NCBI GenBank assembly: GCA_033557465.1
Contig: CM066032.1
Span: 59,742,955 to 59,806,954 of the forward strand
Direction: 5' to 3'
Origin: Ichthyophis bannanicus
Taxonomy: Eukaryota > Chordata > Amphibia > Gymnophiona > Ichthyophiidae
DNA: 64,000 nt
Positions 21,915-32,834 of the stretch are shown here, in pieces. The notes under the pieces were generated by a model. It had not been told where the DNA came from. It saw only the letters and a program-made list of their open reading frames with translations, and searched no databases. Within the stretch, counting starts at the first letter, position 1. Each line of letters starts with the position of its first letter. The translations under genes and the position numbers were made by a program.

Positions 21915-24900
21915 ATGCCTCTGAAGATTATTACCTGGAATGTCTGTGGGTTGGGGAATCCAATAAAGCGATATAAAATTTTGCAGGCCCTGGCCCGACA
22001 GCAGTGCGATGTTGCCCTTCTACAAGAAACACACCAGACGGCGGAAGAGCATAGTAAACTTCATAGAAGCTGGGTGGGGCAGGTGTGGGGGGCTCCTGCG
22101 AAGGGGAAGAAAGGAGGAGTAGCCATCCTCTTCCACAAGCGAATCTGTTTTGATTTGGAAAAGGCTATCACTGCGGAGGACGGGCGATTTCTTTTGCTGG
22201 CGGGCTGTCTAGAGGGGAAACCAGTAATTATAGGGAGTATATATGGTCCTAATGTGATGGACTCCAGTTTTTATAATGATCTGGCCTCTAGAATAGAGCA
22301 GCTTCCGGAACAGCCGCTGCTTCTCGCGGGGGATTTTAACGGGGTTCTGGATGTAGATCTTGACACCTCTCGGGGAGGGGAGGCGAGAGACCGGATCCCA
22401 ACGACTCGGTTGCTGCAGCGTTTTCGTGGTAGACTGGGTAAGGTCGACCCCTGGCGCTTATTACACCCCCTAGAAAGGGATTTTACCCACCAATCTCGGG
22501 CGCACGGCTCCAGTGCGAGAATTGATTACATCTTAGTGTCGGGAGACTTGTTTACTCATACGAATGAGGTGTGGATTGGCCCCCTAGAGATATCTGACCA
22601 TGCAATGGTCCGGATGGAGCTGCAGTGAGGGGTGAACAATGCCCGGGCGCGGCTTTGGCGACTTCCCATGGGGTTGTGTCAGGATGTTCGGTTCCAACAT
22701 TTTTTGAAGCAGCGATGGAAGGAATTTATGAGTGACCAACAGTGTCATAGTGGGGACCCCAAATTGGTGTGGGAGACGGCAAAAGTAGTATTACGCGGCG
22801 ATATCATTGGGTTTGCAGCCCGGAAACGTCGGTTAATAGCAGAGCGAATAATCGGGTTGGAGCGCCTGGCTACTAGTTTGCGCAAGCGCTGTGCGCGTTG
22901 TCCGACGGCCGCGAATAAGAAAAGGCTCTGGGAAGCTCAGGTGGATCTTAATGAGCTGTTACATCAGAGAGCCAGAAAATCTGTTCTTTATTATCGATAT
23001 CAGCTGCACTGTTATGGGAATAAGCCGGGGAAGTTGTTAGCCCGATGTTTAAAGGGTTAGCGGGGCTCCTCATTAGTGGCAGCCGTCCGAGATGATCAGG
23101 GCCACCTGCAAAAAGAGTCCGTCGCAATTGCTCGGGTTTTTCGGAACTTTTTTCAGGATTTATATAAGGCACAGCCTACAACCACTATGGAACTGGGGGA
23201 CTATTTGAAAGGGTTGGATATACCGCAGCTTACTGAGGAACAGCGAGAGATGCTGGAACAGCCTATAACCTTGCAGGAGTTACGCTCCGCGATTTTGGCA
23301 GCTGGCGCCTGGCCCAGATGGTCTGGGGGCCAAATTTTATAAACTACTGGGCGAGTCTGTGAGCCTGGTCCTGGCAGAGGTCTTTAATAAGCGGGCAGAA
23401 CAGGGGGCTTTTCGCTGGGGACGTAATCATGCCCAACTTATGTTGATTCCTAAACCGGGTAAGGACCCCTTGTTAGTGGGATCTATTCGTCCTATATCTT
23501 TGCTTAATTTTGTTATCAAATTAAATGCAAAAATTTTGGCAATGAGGCTGGCAGCAGTTTTAGGGCATTTAGTGCATGATTCGCAGATGGGGTTTGTTAA
23601 AGGGCGCTATGCCGTCCGGAATCTGCGTAAGATCTTAGCCTCTCTGGAATGGGTGCATGCCCATCGGTTACTGTCATTGCTTGTCAGCTTTGACGCCGAA
23701 AAGGCCTTTGACAGGGTGGATTGGCAATACTTGAGGGATCTTCTCCCGTGCTACGGTTTGGGAGTAAAGTTTTGTGGAATGGTGGAGAGTTTGTATATCC
23801 AGCCGACAGCTGGGGTTTTGTGCAATGGTGTCCTTTCTGAGGATTTTCCCTTGGAACGGGGTACACGACAGGGATGCCCCCTCTCCCCTTTATTGTTTGT
23901 CCTGTCACTTGATCCTCTGATACGGACCATTGAAGCCTCCCGGGAGATTCAGGGAATACGAATGGGTTCTCAGGTGTTTAAACGTTCCGCCTTTGCAGAT
24001 GATCTTTTGGTTCACCTCCTTGCCTCCGCCCAGTCGCTGACGAAGCTGTTGGAGGAGTTTACGAGATTTGGTAGCCTTGCAGGGCTGCGGATTAATAAAG
24101 ATAAATCAGAGGCCTTAGATGTATCGGCTCAGCTGCAGGGAAGTTGGGTGGGAGCCTTTCCGCTTAAGTGGGTGAATGACGAATTTATTTACCTCGGCAT
24201 AGTGTTGACTCGTAATCCCAGAGCCCTTTATGCACGTAACCTCGAGCGGTCACTGCAACGGTTGCAGGTACAGTTGCAAGCATGGGACCCTCTGCCTCTC
24301 TCTTTATCAGGCAGGGTGGTGGCGGTTAAAATGATGCTCCTACCACGGCTGTTGTACTGGTTTCAGACCCTGCCTGTTTGGTTGGTGCGCCGCGATGTGC
24401 GGCGCTTTGAAGCTGCTATTAGATGTTTCTTATGGAAGGGAGGGAAGGCGCGTATTGCCTGGTCGCGGATGCTGGGGGCATGGCGTACTGGGGGGATGGG
24501 GCTTCCAGATCTTTTCGGCTATGCTCTGGCTTGCCAGGCTCGACATCTGGGCGATTGGTTAGGAGGAACGGACGTCTATACACCTCGGGCTTTGGAGGAG
24601 TGTTTTGTGGCGCCGCTGACGTTGTTGGGAGTCTTACATGGGACGTCCCAGGCTCCCCCAAGCCATGTAGTGCGGAGCGATTTGATTGGCTCGGCTATAA
24701 AAACTTGGAAACAGCTTAATGTCCACTGGAATACATCTTGGAAGGTTTCCAGTTGGTTGCCCTTACAGGGCAATCCGGCCTTCGCGCCGGGCTCAGATAC
24801 GGTGACCTTCCGGGATTGGAGTAATCGGGGAATTCGGAATGCTGGACATGTAGTGGAGCCGTCAGGGCAGTGCAAATCTTTTTTGACCTTGAGTAGGGAG

Positions 24901-25690
24901 TATGAATTGCCCACTAAACATTGCTTTGCTTATATACAGCTTGCTCATTATGTGTCCTCTCTATCGCGTGAAGAGTTACATGTTGACCGGTCAGCCCGAA
25001 TTTTGGAATTTTTTGGGATAGGGGGGGAAAGCCCCCCGTCGATCAAAGATCTCAAGAAGCGTTTGGTTAGATTTACTGCTGGTCATGACTATTGAGGGGT
25101 CAAGGTGGCTTGGGAAGTGGAGTTGGGAGAAGACGTACCCCCTGGGTCCATCAGACAAGCTCTAAAAGGGATTGTGAGGCTGACACAGGAGACCCGCTTG
25201 CGAGAAATACAATTCAAATGTGTAACCCGAGTGCATTTTTCCCCGCTTGGCCTCCGATGGTTGCTGCCCTAGGTGTGCAGAGCCTCTGGCGACCTTGTTA
25301 CACATGTGGTGGGGTTGTAAAGTATTGCGCTCCTATTGGGCCAAGATATGTGCTTTTCTTAACCGACTGTTACAGCGACGGGTGCGCTGGTCTGGGGCCC
25401 TTGTGGTGCTTGATCGGCTGGACCCCCCTTGTCCGGTGGTAGAGGGGGAACGCTTGTTAGTACATAAGGCCTGCTTGGTCGGGAAGGGTCCTATTCTTCG
25501 CCTTTGGAGAGATCCCAGCCCGCCCACTTTTGGTGAGTGGCGTAATTGCCTTCATCGGGTGATGTTAACAGAGAGATGGGGGGCACGGGGCAGTGCCAAG
25601 CGTTGGACAACCTTTATGCGGGTGTGGGAGCCCTACATCCAACAGCTAAGTGCCAGATGTCGCAATGAGATCCTACACATGGGTAGCTGA
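21915..25690 (+). pseudogene. L1/Tx1 ORF2: endonuclease, reverse transcriptase, Cys/His C-terminus
   Basis: ORF2p would nick target DNA and reverse-transcribe its own RNA. Endonuclease: starts MPLKIITWNVCGLGNP, then QETHQ, GSIYGPN, LAGDFNGVLD and SDHAMV before an in-frame TGA at 22626. A linker runs to a TAG at 23058. A frameshift near 23340 follows. RT (23359-25095): IPKPGKDPLLVGSIRPISLLN, SFDAEKAFDRVDW (motif A), GTRQGCPLSPLLF (motif B) and FADD at 23992-24003. A TGA at 25093 and a frameshift near 25245 precede the C-terminal CPRC...HMWWGC zinc-type motif (about 25260-25320). All catalytic blocks are recognisable, but three stops and two frameshifts make it inactive. Confidence 0.9.
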
Positions 25691-25956
25691 GTTACTGAAG
25701 AGAGGTGTGGAGTGGTATTGTTCCCTTGGAGGGTTCTCGGAGTAGGGGAGTGTGCTGAGGGGTGTGGGGAAAGGGGGAGGAGGGTAGCGGGTGGTGGGAT
25801 AAGGGTATATAACGGGGGAAAAAACTGTTCTTCCACCTATTCTTTTGTTTGTTGTTATTCCGAGGGGGGATCAGAGTCTACCCCTCTTGGTGATGTGTAT
25901 ATCTTCTGTATTGTATTTGATGGTGGTTATAAAATAAAATATATTAAAAAAAAAAC

Positions 25957-25972
25957 AAAAAACACGGCTATC
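25957..25972. repeat. Right target-site duplication of the L1/Tx1-like element
   Basis: AAAAAACACGGCTATC directly after the A-rich tail. It differs from the left copy by C for T. Confidence 0.85.
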
Positions 25973-26313
25973 AGAACCTTTTCCTTTCTGGGATGACTGG
26001 AAGCTCTTTCTTAGATGATTTCTAAGATATACTAATTGTATTGTAAATAAGTTCCACTGTTCTGTGTATCTCAGTTTGTTATGTACACTGCTTTGCCCCT
26101 GTGAAAAGCAGTATGAAAAAAACAGTCAAATAAATCTCCACTAATTGTTTGTTTACAGCAGACTTGATATACCGCCCCCCATTACATCGAGGCGGTTTAC
26201 AATATAAAAAACAATACAGTCGGAAAAGGAAAAAGAACTACAATAATATAAAGGAAAGAAGGCGGAGGGTAGAAAATAGCAGAAAGACAGAAGATGACAG
26301 AAGTTAAGAAGGT

Positions 26314-28723
26314 TCACAGAGGGGTGTCAAAGGCAGAGGAAAAGAAATGGGTCTTTAGGAGGGAGCGAAATTTAGGGTAGGATTCTTCTAGTCGAAGGGA
26401 AAGGGGGAGGGAATTCCAGAGGGAGGGGCCAAGGTAGAAAAATGCTGATTTCTGAGTGGACTGTAAATGAGCTTGAGAGGGGGCTGGGAGGTGCAGACGG
26501 TTTATATGAACGGACCGGAGGCTGCGTGAGGGGGTGTGAAAAACCAATAGATTGGACAGATATTGCGGATTGCGAAGATAGAGAGCTTGGTGCACTAACA
26601 TGAGGATCTTGAAGGGGATCCGGAACCTGAGGGGCAACCAGTGGAGATGTTGTAATATTGGGGTAATGTGATCCCGAGGGGAGGCATGCAAAATCATGCA
26701 GGCAGCTGTATTTTGTATTAACTGTAAGCGCCGTTGTTGATACTGTGGGATACCAGTGTAGATGGAATTACAGAAATCCAGTTGAGTTATGACCAAGGAG
26801 AGGAGGAGGGTAGTGAGAGCCTGAGAAGAGAGAAATGGCCTAATTGCACGAATTTGCCGGAGGCAGAAGAAGGAGCGCTGAGAGATATGAGAAATGTGAT
26901 CGCTGAAAGATAGGTTATTGTCAAAGATAACACCAAGGTAATGAAGTTTCGAGACCAGGGAGATAGGGGCACCCGAAAAGGAGGGAGTGAGCGAAGGGAC
27001 AGCGGAACCATGGGAGAACCAAATAGCTGCAGTTTTGGCAATACTGAGAACCAAGCAATTTGATGAGAGCCAAGATGAAACCACAGATAAGCATGTTTCC
27101 AGGGGGGTGATGTCAGGGTGAGAGGGAGATGTGTGGTACAAGAGGAAAATGTCGTTGGCATAGTAGTAGCCTGAGATCCCTAGCTCCTGGACCAGTAGAT
27201 CTAAAAGAGCGAGAAAAACATTAAACAATGGAGGAGCCAGGATAGAACCTTGTGGGACACCACATGTGAGTGGGAAGTAATCTGAAGAGGATAAGGCAGA
27301 AGTAACAGCAAAAGAGCGGGAGGAAAGGAAAGAGTGGAACCAATGGTGAACAGACCCACGAATACCCGTATCCCGGAGCCGAGAAAGAAGAAGGGAGTGG
27401 TCCACCAGGTCAAAGGCCGCTGAGAGGTCGAGAGATACTGCCACCGTGATGTCACCCCCATCGATTTGAGGGCAACTACAGACCTCAAGGACTTTAGGAA
27501 ACAGCTGAAAACCATGCTGTTCATAGAACACTATGGACACATCACATAGTCTAAATAGCTGTATATCAGCACACGTCACCGCCTAACACTGTATGTATAT
27601 AAGATGTTTTTAGCACCACTGTATATAGCCCACATTGTACATAACTCAAACTAATCTAGCACACAACACAACACGCACCCAACTAAATTTTCACCCTCAC
27701 TGCATGTATAACACACTCACACTACCAGATTGTTTGCTGTGATACCACCTTGATTATTATGATAAGGCGGTTTAGAAATACTGTTAAATAAATAAATAAA
27801 TAAAAATCGTGAGAAGTATGGATCTCATTCAGAACTGCTGTGATGGTGGTTTCTACACTATGTCCAGGTCGAAAGTCAGATTTCCGGGGGTGCAGATAAA
27901 GTGTATTGTCGAGGTGATGTGACAGCTGTGAGAAAACGACCTTTTCCAGAAGTTTGGAAGCAAAAGGGAGATTGGATACTAGACGATAATTAGCAGGCAC
28001 GGAAGGATCCAAGGAAGGAAGTTTCAATAGGGGGCGAACTAAAGCATTTTTCCAGGGATATGGAAAAATACCGGAGGACAGACTGGAGTTGATGATGGCG
28101 AGAAGAGTCTGAAAGAAAGTGGCAGATGGCTCAGGAAACCATGAAGAGGGAATGGGATCCAGGGGGCAGGTGGTCTTGTGTGTGGTAGCTAATAGTTGGA
28201 CAAGCTCTGGGGAAGTAACAGGGGAGAAACTGGACCAGGTATGTGACAGCATAGGTGACGAAGGGGGAGAGAGAGGAGGAGAAGGAAGAAGTGAACGAAG
28301 GTTGTGGACTTTAGAAAAAAAGAAAGATGCGAGACTAGTAGGACTAGGGACTGGCCCGACAGAGGATGATTCGTGAGGGGAGGAGTAGTGTAATTGGGAG
28401 AGTGAATGCAAGGTAGCAAAGAGGTGCCGAGAACGGATGGGAGCAGAAGCGATAGAAGCGGAGTAGAAGGAACACTTAGCTTGATGGATACTAGCACGAT
28501 ATTGAGCATGACAGGACTTAAAGTGCTGATAGGAAACTGCAGACCTAGATTTACGCCAAAGGCGTTCAGCTCGCCTCAGGTGGGAGCGCTGCAGGCGAAG
28601 TCCAGCGTGAAACCAAGAGTGATGAGCAGTGTGACGTTGGTTACAAGGTCTCAGAGGGGCAACCTGATCCAAGGCATGCGATAAACTGGAATTCCAAAAA
28701 GCAACCTGAGAGGAAGGTGACAA
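26314..28723 (-). pseudogene. L2 ORF2 reverse transcriptase, two long open pieces
   Basis: The upstream piece (28723-27806) holds the linker and fingers (PANYRLVSNLPFASKLLEKV, DFRPGHSVETTI). The downstream piece (27463-26314) holds [17 protein letters not shown] (motif A), CGVPQGSILAPPLFNVF (motif B) and YYANDIFLLY. In motif C the first Asp of the usual YADD is Asn, which should abolish polymerase activity. C-terminal blocks LDFCNSIYTGIP, LHWLPLRFRIPFKI and LWNSLPLSLR follow. Apart from the insertion and the Asp-to-Asn change the frames are long and little disturbed. Confidence 0.8.
27464..27805 (+). mobile_element. L2 3'-end fragment inserted in L2 copy 4
   Basis: Plus-strand 342-bp insert that begins with the last coding residues of an L2 (LKDFRKQLKTMLF). 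It contains GATAAGGCGGTTTAGAAATAC and ends in (AAAT)n. The flanks share ATCG (27460-27463 and 27806-27809), a possible 4-bp duplication. The surrounding minus-strand L2 frame resumes correctly on either side. Confidence 0.75.
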
Positions 28724-28769
28724 GGATAAAAAGTCAGATGAGGGAGGGCGTTAGACTGTCAAAAATTGT

Positions 28770-29240
28770 TGCAAAGTTTCTGAAGTGAGATGGCGAGATA
28801 GGGCTCATTTGGAGTATTCTGTTTAATTCTGGAAACCACACCTTGCAAAGGGTTCAAAGACTTGAAAAGTTTCAGAGAAGGCAATCAAAATGATTTGGAG
28901 CTTGCGCCAGAAGACATATGAGAAGAGACTTGAAGACTTAAATATGTATAACGTAGAGGACAGAAGGGACGGGGGGATATGATAAAGATGTTTAAATACT
29001 TAAAAGATATTAATGAAGAAACTTTTTCTAAAGATGGGAAAGCTGTAGAACTAGAGGGCATGAAATGAAGCTGCAAGGAGGTAAACTTAAAAGCAACATC
29101 AGGAACTACTTTTTCACAGAAAGGGTGGTGGATGTCTGGATGGAGGTGGTGGGGACAAAAACAGTGACAGAAATCAAAAAGGCATGGGACAGATACAGAG
29201 GACCCTTTTATAGCAAGAGGATGGAATCATAGCAATCAAG
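28770..29240 (+). mobile_element. CR1-like LINE, degraded C-terminal fragment
   Basis: Broken reading with CR1-group phrases: LIWSILFNSGNHTLQRVQRLEKFQRRQSK near 28803, a RRDGGI..MFKYLKDINEE block near 28965, and a GMKCLKGGKL..NYFFTERVVDVWMEVV block at 29060-29150. It is older than the CR1 at 49401. Confidence 0.55.
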
Positions 29241-29867
29241 TAACATTTATATTGAAAATGGCATGGGACAGATTCATTGAATCCTTTTGTAGCAAAAGGA
29301 TGAAATTAAAACCAACAAATATCTTTTTTATTTCAAAAATAGAAGGGAGTAATCTGCCATATTTGGCCCCGGCATTGAATATCTGGGTTTGTAGCATTGC
29401 TGCGAGGCTATCCGGGCAGCGGCAATATTACATGCCTCCAGAACGCCCTGATGTGAGCCGCTTAGCATCGAGGCATGTAACAGCGGCACCCGAGAATATT
29501 CAGTGGCACTAACCGTGTCTTCAAACCGTGAAAATGCCCCCTATGTTACTATGGTACATATGGTACCGGCTCTTCCAGAAGCACCTGGGCCTTTCTAAAT
29601 TGACAACAATTGTCTAATTTTATGCAGCTTAAGGAAGGTACTGTGTACTACTGCGTTAATCTGAGTTTGCAGTCAGTGTCAACTGCAAGATAATCCCCAA
29701 CGGGCTGCTTCATCTCTGCCTTCGCTCCTTCCAGAGCAATTCTGTGCTTTGTGTGTTTAATTGTCATTGATACTTTCTCCCCACAAGCCACTCTCCTGAA
29801 GCGTGAATTTACCCTACCTGCCTCCTGGTGTTCCCCATCTTCAATATGGAGATCAAACACAGTTCAG
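29241..29867. other. Non-coding interval
   Basis: No gene. The stretch CCCCGGCATTGAATATC...GAATATTCAGTGG (29368-29508) has weak dyad character and could be a short DNA-transposon relic. Confidence 0.3.
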
Positions 29868-29935
29868 GACAACTATCTCAGGGTTGCCATGAGTCAACAT
29901 CAACTCGACGGCACTTAAGAATAACAATGACTTTA
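29868..29935 (+). mobile_element. RTE-type 3' end (LINE or SINE tail)
   Basis: CAGGGTTGCCATGAGTCAAC followed by ATCAACTCGACGGCACTTAAG. This is the widely shared 3' end of RTE LINEs and of SINEs mobilised by them. Nothing coding is attached. Confidence 0.6.
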
Positions 29936-30261
29936 ACAATTTATATAGTAACATAGGTGGTCATTTTACAAATCTTAGTTGTGATTTAGATGTTGAAATC
30001 ACAGACACATTTGCAGAGTCATTTTACAAATGAGTTTTAGAAACATCTCTGGTGCGGAGACATCCAAGTACACAGGAGGCATGGTGGAGGCGTGTCTGGG
30101 GAGGTGTAATGAACTTAGACGTCCCTGTTCGATCTCAGAAATGTCAGGGATGTCTGCAGGCACATTCACACTTAGACCTGCTCCAGGCACAAAGAGGCAT
30201 TGGGAAAGTGCTTGTTAGGGCCTTACAACATCCAAAGAGTGTAAAGAATATGGAAAATTAA

Positions 30262-30345
30262 TTGACTAGCCTAGGAACACATTGGGATTTGAACTGTGGC
30301 CACCCTGCTCCTATCTACTACTTTAACCATTAGGCTATTAGATGT
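30262..30345 (-). mobile_element. tRNA-derived SINE head or tRNA-like relic
   Basis: On the minus strand: an A-box-like TAGCCTAATGGTTAAAG, then 25 bases later AGTTCAAATCCCA, which is a near-perfect B box. No cloverleaf of functional quality can be drawn, so I call it SINE-derived and not a tRNA gene. Confidence 0.6.
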
Positions 30346-30482
30346 CCCTGCAATGAAATGTTACTCTGGGGATGTCTCCATAGATGTCCATATCGGGCAC
30401 ATCCACATTTCTGAAATCATGCCTGAACTTGTACATGCCTGCTTTTCTTTTTGCACTTGGATGTGCTTTGTAAAATGTGCCT

Positions 30483-30948
30483 TATAGTGATTTCAGTGGA
30501 TCATTATGGTCATCGACCATGTGGACGTTGTAAATTTTGTGCTACAACTGAGGAAGGATCACAATGGACACATGCATATTCGGGGAAGTCCTTTATTTTT
30601 AAGGGTTCTTCTACTTGCTTATCCTCGTACGTAGTGTACATGATCACTTGCCCCTGTAAGTTATCCTACATAGGTAGGACCATACGCCCGGTCCGGGTTA
30701 GATTGGGGGAACATGCTTCACGTCTGGCTCGCCAACTTTTATCAGCACCCTTGGTGGAGCATTGCATTCATCACCAGCACAACTTTGAGGACCTCCGTTG
30801 GAGAATTATTGATTTCGTCCCCTTGGATCCCCGAGGTGGCGACCGGGAACAACGACTTCAATGCTGTGAGCAACGCTGGATTTTCCGGCTTCGGACTGTC
30901 TTCCCCACAGGATTAAATCTTGAGTGTGATTGGTGGAGTTTGCTTTGA
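30483..30948 (+). pseudogene. Penelope-like GIY-YIG endonuclease domain
   Basis: About 150 codons in one frame to a TGA at 30946. First comes the Cys cluster CGRCKFC typical of the Penelope linker. Then come the GIY-YIG core VVYMITCPCKLSYIGRT and RPVRVRLGEH, a Cys/His pair (VEHCIHHQHN) and the helix with EQRLQCCEQRWIFRLRTVFP. The first element of the signature is degenerate (VVYMI for the usual GIY-like strand) but the family's usual form is similar. The enzyme cuts DNA for insertion. Without the RT the copy is dead. Confidence 0.8.
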
Positions 30949-31380
30949 GTGGTGTTTCTTCCACTTTTCAATTGATGGCTTTTGGACAGAGTTCACTTTT
31001 ATTCTGACAATGTTCAAGATACTTTTATTCTGACAATGATCAAGATTCTTTGTGGTTTTTGCCGATCACCTGTGAGACTGAGTTCGCTGACGTCGTCATG
31101 ACGTCTTCAGGGGATGCCTTTTTGCAGCCAATCAGAGAGCGTTTTGTGGCCTTTTAAATATTCCTGGATGGGGCTGGCAATTTTATGGGCGCGTTTTTCA
31201 TCTGAACAGCTTGAGACAGGGCCTCTCGTAGGCTCGAAACATGCATGTCGCTGTGTTCGTTTGTGCTGCCCAGCTGGCCCATTCTTCAGATAAGTGGTTT
31301 TCACTATGATTAGTTTTGCAAGCACTTTATGTTAATTAAAAAATTTTGAAAAAACGGTTACTGCCGACACAGAGTGGAGA
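30483..31380 (+). mobile_element. Penelope-like element, 5'-truncated
   Basis: C-terminal GIY-YIG endonuclease coding sequence followed by a 3' region with a CTCGAAACATGCATG motif and an A-rich end (about 31330-31350). The RT domain is missing. Confidence 0.8.
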
Positions 31381-31745
31381 GTTCTTCCCCTCTCTATCTC
31401 AGGCCGGCGGTTTCCGACAGAAATGGTTTTATGATATTATGGTGCTATTTTGAGTAGTTTTTCATCCAGGATATACTCTGTTTTGACTTTTTTGAGTGGG
31501 GTTATAGTGAGTGACGGCAGATAAAGACCAGCATGGTCCTCCTAGTCTGCCCAGTAAGGTGGCTAGAGTTGAGGAGTTGCGCCTACCACTCTGGTCAGGC
31601 AACTCATTCTCTATGCCGTTAAGGTTGCATCTGCCGCTCCAGGCAGGCAGACTACCCCTCTCTGTTTATGAAGTTATTTACGTTTGCTTTGATTCCATCC
31701 TTTGGAAGCCAAGTTCTGCCTCTTTTTTAGCCTGTTTATGAATAA
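31381..31745 (+). repeat. Short interspersed-repeat-like sequence
   Basis: GTGACGGCAGATAAAGACCA then CCTAGTCTGCCCAG (31511-31553), with CCGCTCCAGGCAGGCAG further on. The phrase resembles the 3' ends of CR1-linked repeats in tetrapods. Its limits are uncertain. Confidence 0.35.
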
Positions 31746-32340
31746 GCCAATATGGAGATTACTCCTCCTGACAATTCCTAATTACGAAGGAGCTTCCAGT
31801 CTGACATACAGTGCTATTGTGTGACTGATGCTACTGTATGGATTTATGTCATGTCAATGGGCTGTGCCGTTGAGATCAAGGAGAGATTCAGAAGATAATT
31901 CACAAAAGCACTAAATTTTAAACCTGGAGTTTGTTCAGTCCTGTAACTTGATGCAGAAAGAAAGGATGTGCACAGATTGCTAAGTAAACTGAGAGCCATA
32001 CTATGCTACACTAAAGATCATTTTCAGGATGTATCTCTTAAATTCTGACTCTTAAAGTATGACAGAGAGGTTACAGAGGTCTGGAATTATGGTTTTATAA
32101 CTAGTTAAGTTTAGATGTAGCCTGTATTCCCAAAAGACTCTAGGTAGATTAAAATACTTTTATCAAGCAATGCAAATCAGCCACATTAAAATGCAAACCA
32201 ACTCCATCAAAACTAACTTCATACTGTACAGTACATTAAGGGGCCAATTTTATAAGGGCATGCAGAAAATTACACACTATTTATTTGTGTTAGTCCTTAT
32301 TTTAAAGGACTTACACGTGTGAATGGGCACGTACATGTGT
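31746..32340. other. Non-coding interval
   Basis: No gene or clear repeat. Confidence 0.5.
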
Positions 32341-32834
32341 GTCTTAAGGAGAAATTTCACTTTCCGTTAATTTCCTTTCCTGAAATACTGCTAGACCAGT
32401 CTAGACAAGAGGATTGTGCTCCCCTGCCAGCAGATGGTGGAGACTGAGAAAAAGCAATGACAAGCAATGAAAAAACAGTCTTAAACTGACCCAGAAGGTC
32501 ATCTATGTACAGGCAAAAATAGTGTCTCAACTAACCACCGTAAACGGAGAGGAACATGAAATATGAATCGTCCCTGGAACATTAAGCCTGTATAAACTGC
32601 TTACAGGCCATCCAAGGGAAGTATGTTGGTAGTGCTTGAAGAACAAAAACGTTGGCTCCACTGCACATAAAGCACTGTAAATGACAACTGGGTGGGTTCT
32701 GGACTGGTCTAGCAGTATTCCAGGAAATTAAAGGTAAGTGAAATTAAAATTAAAATTAAATTAAATTAAGGAAATTAAAGGTAAGTGAAATTTCTCCTTC
32801 CAGATCATACTGCTAGACCAGTCCAGACAAGTGG

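Larger units (their letters stand above)
19373..25956 (+). mobile_element. L1/Tx1-like LINE, near full length
   Basis: Complete architecture: a 5' start GGGGACTTCCGG, ORF1 (19603-20376), a long G-rich spacer, ORF2 with endonuclease, RT and C-terminal Cys/His motif (about 21915-25690), a 3' UTR and an A-rich tail. It is flanked by a target duplication AAAAAACAyGGCTATC, at 19357-19372 and 25957-25972, with one mismatch. The single mismatch implies a fairly old insertion, in line with the broken ORF2. Confidence 0.9.
26160..28755 (-). mobile_element. L2-like LINE, copy 4 (different subfamily)
   Basis: Minus-strand element with its 3' end at 26160 (plus-strand GATATACCGCCCCCC...GGCGGTTTACAAT). 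RT coding is split by a 342-bp insertion at 27464-27805. It has lower amino-acid similarity to copies 1-3 than these have to each other, and a different 3' end, so it belongs to a separate L2 subfamily. The endonuclease is missing. Confidence 0.8.

Noticed and set aside
28119..28376. Plus-strand frame over L2 copy 4
   Set aside because: Shadow of the minus-strand RT linker.
30262..30345. tRNA gene
   Set aside because: Good B box but no credible cloverleaf; it fits a SINE head.
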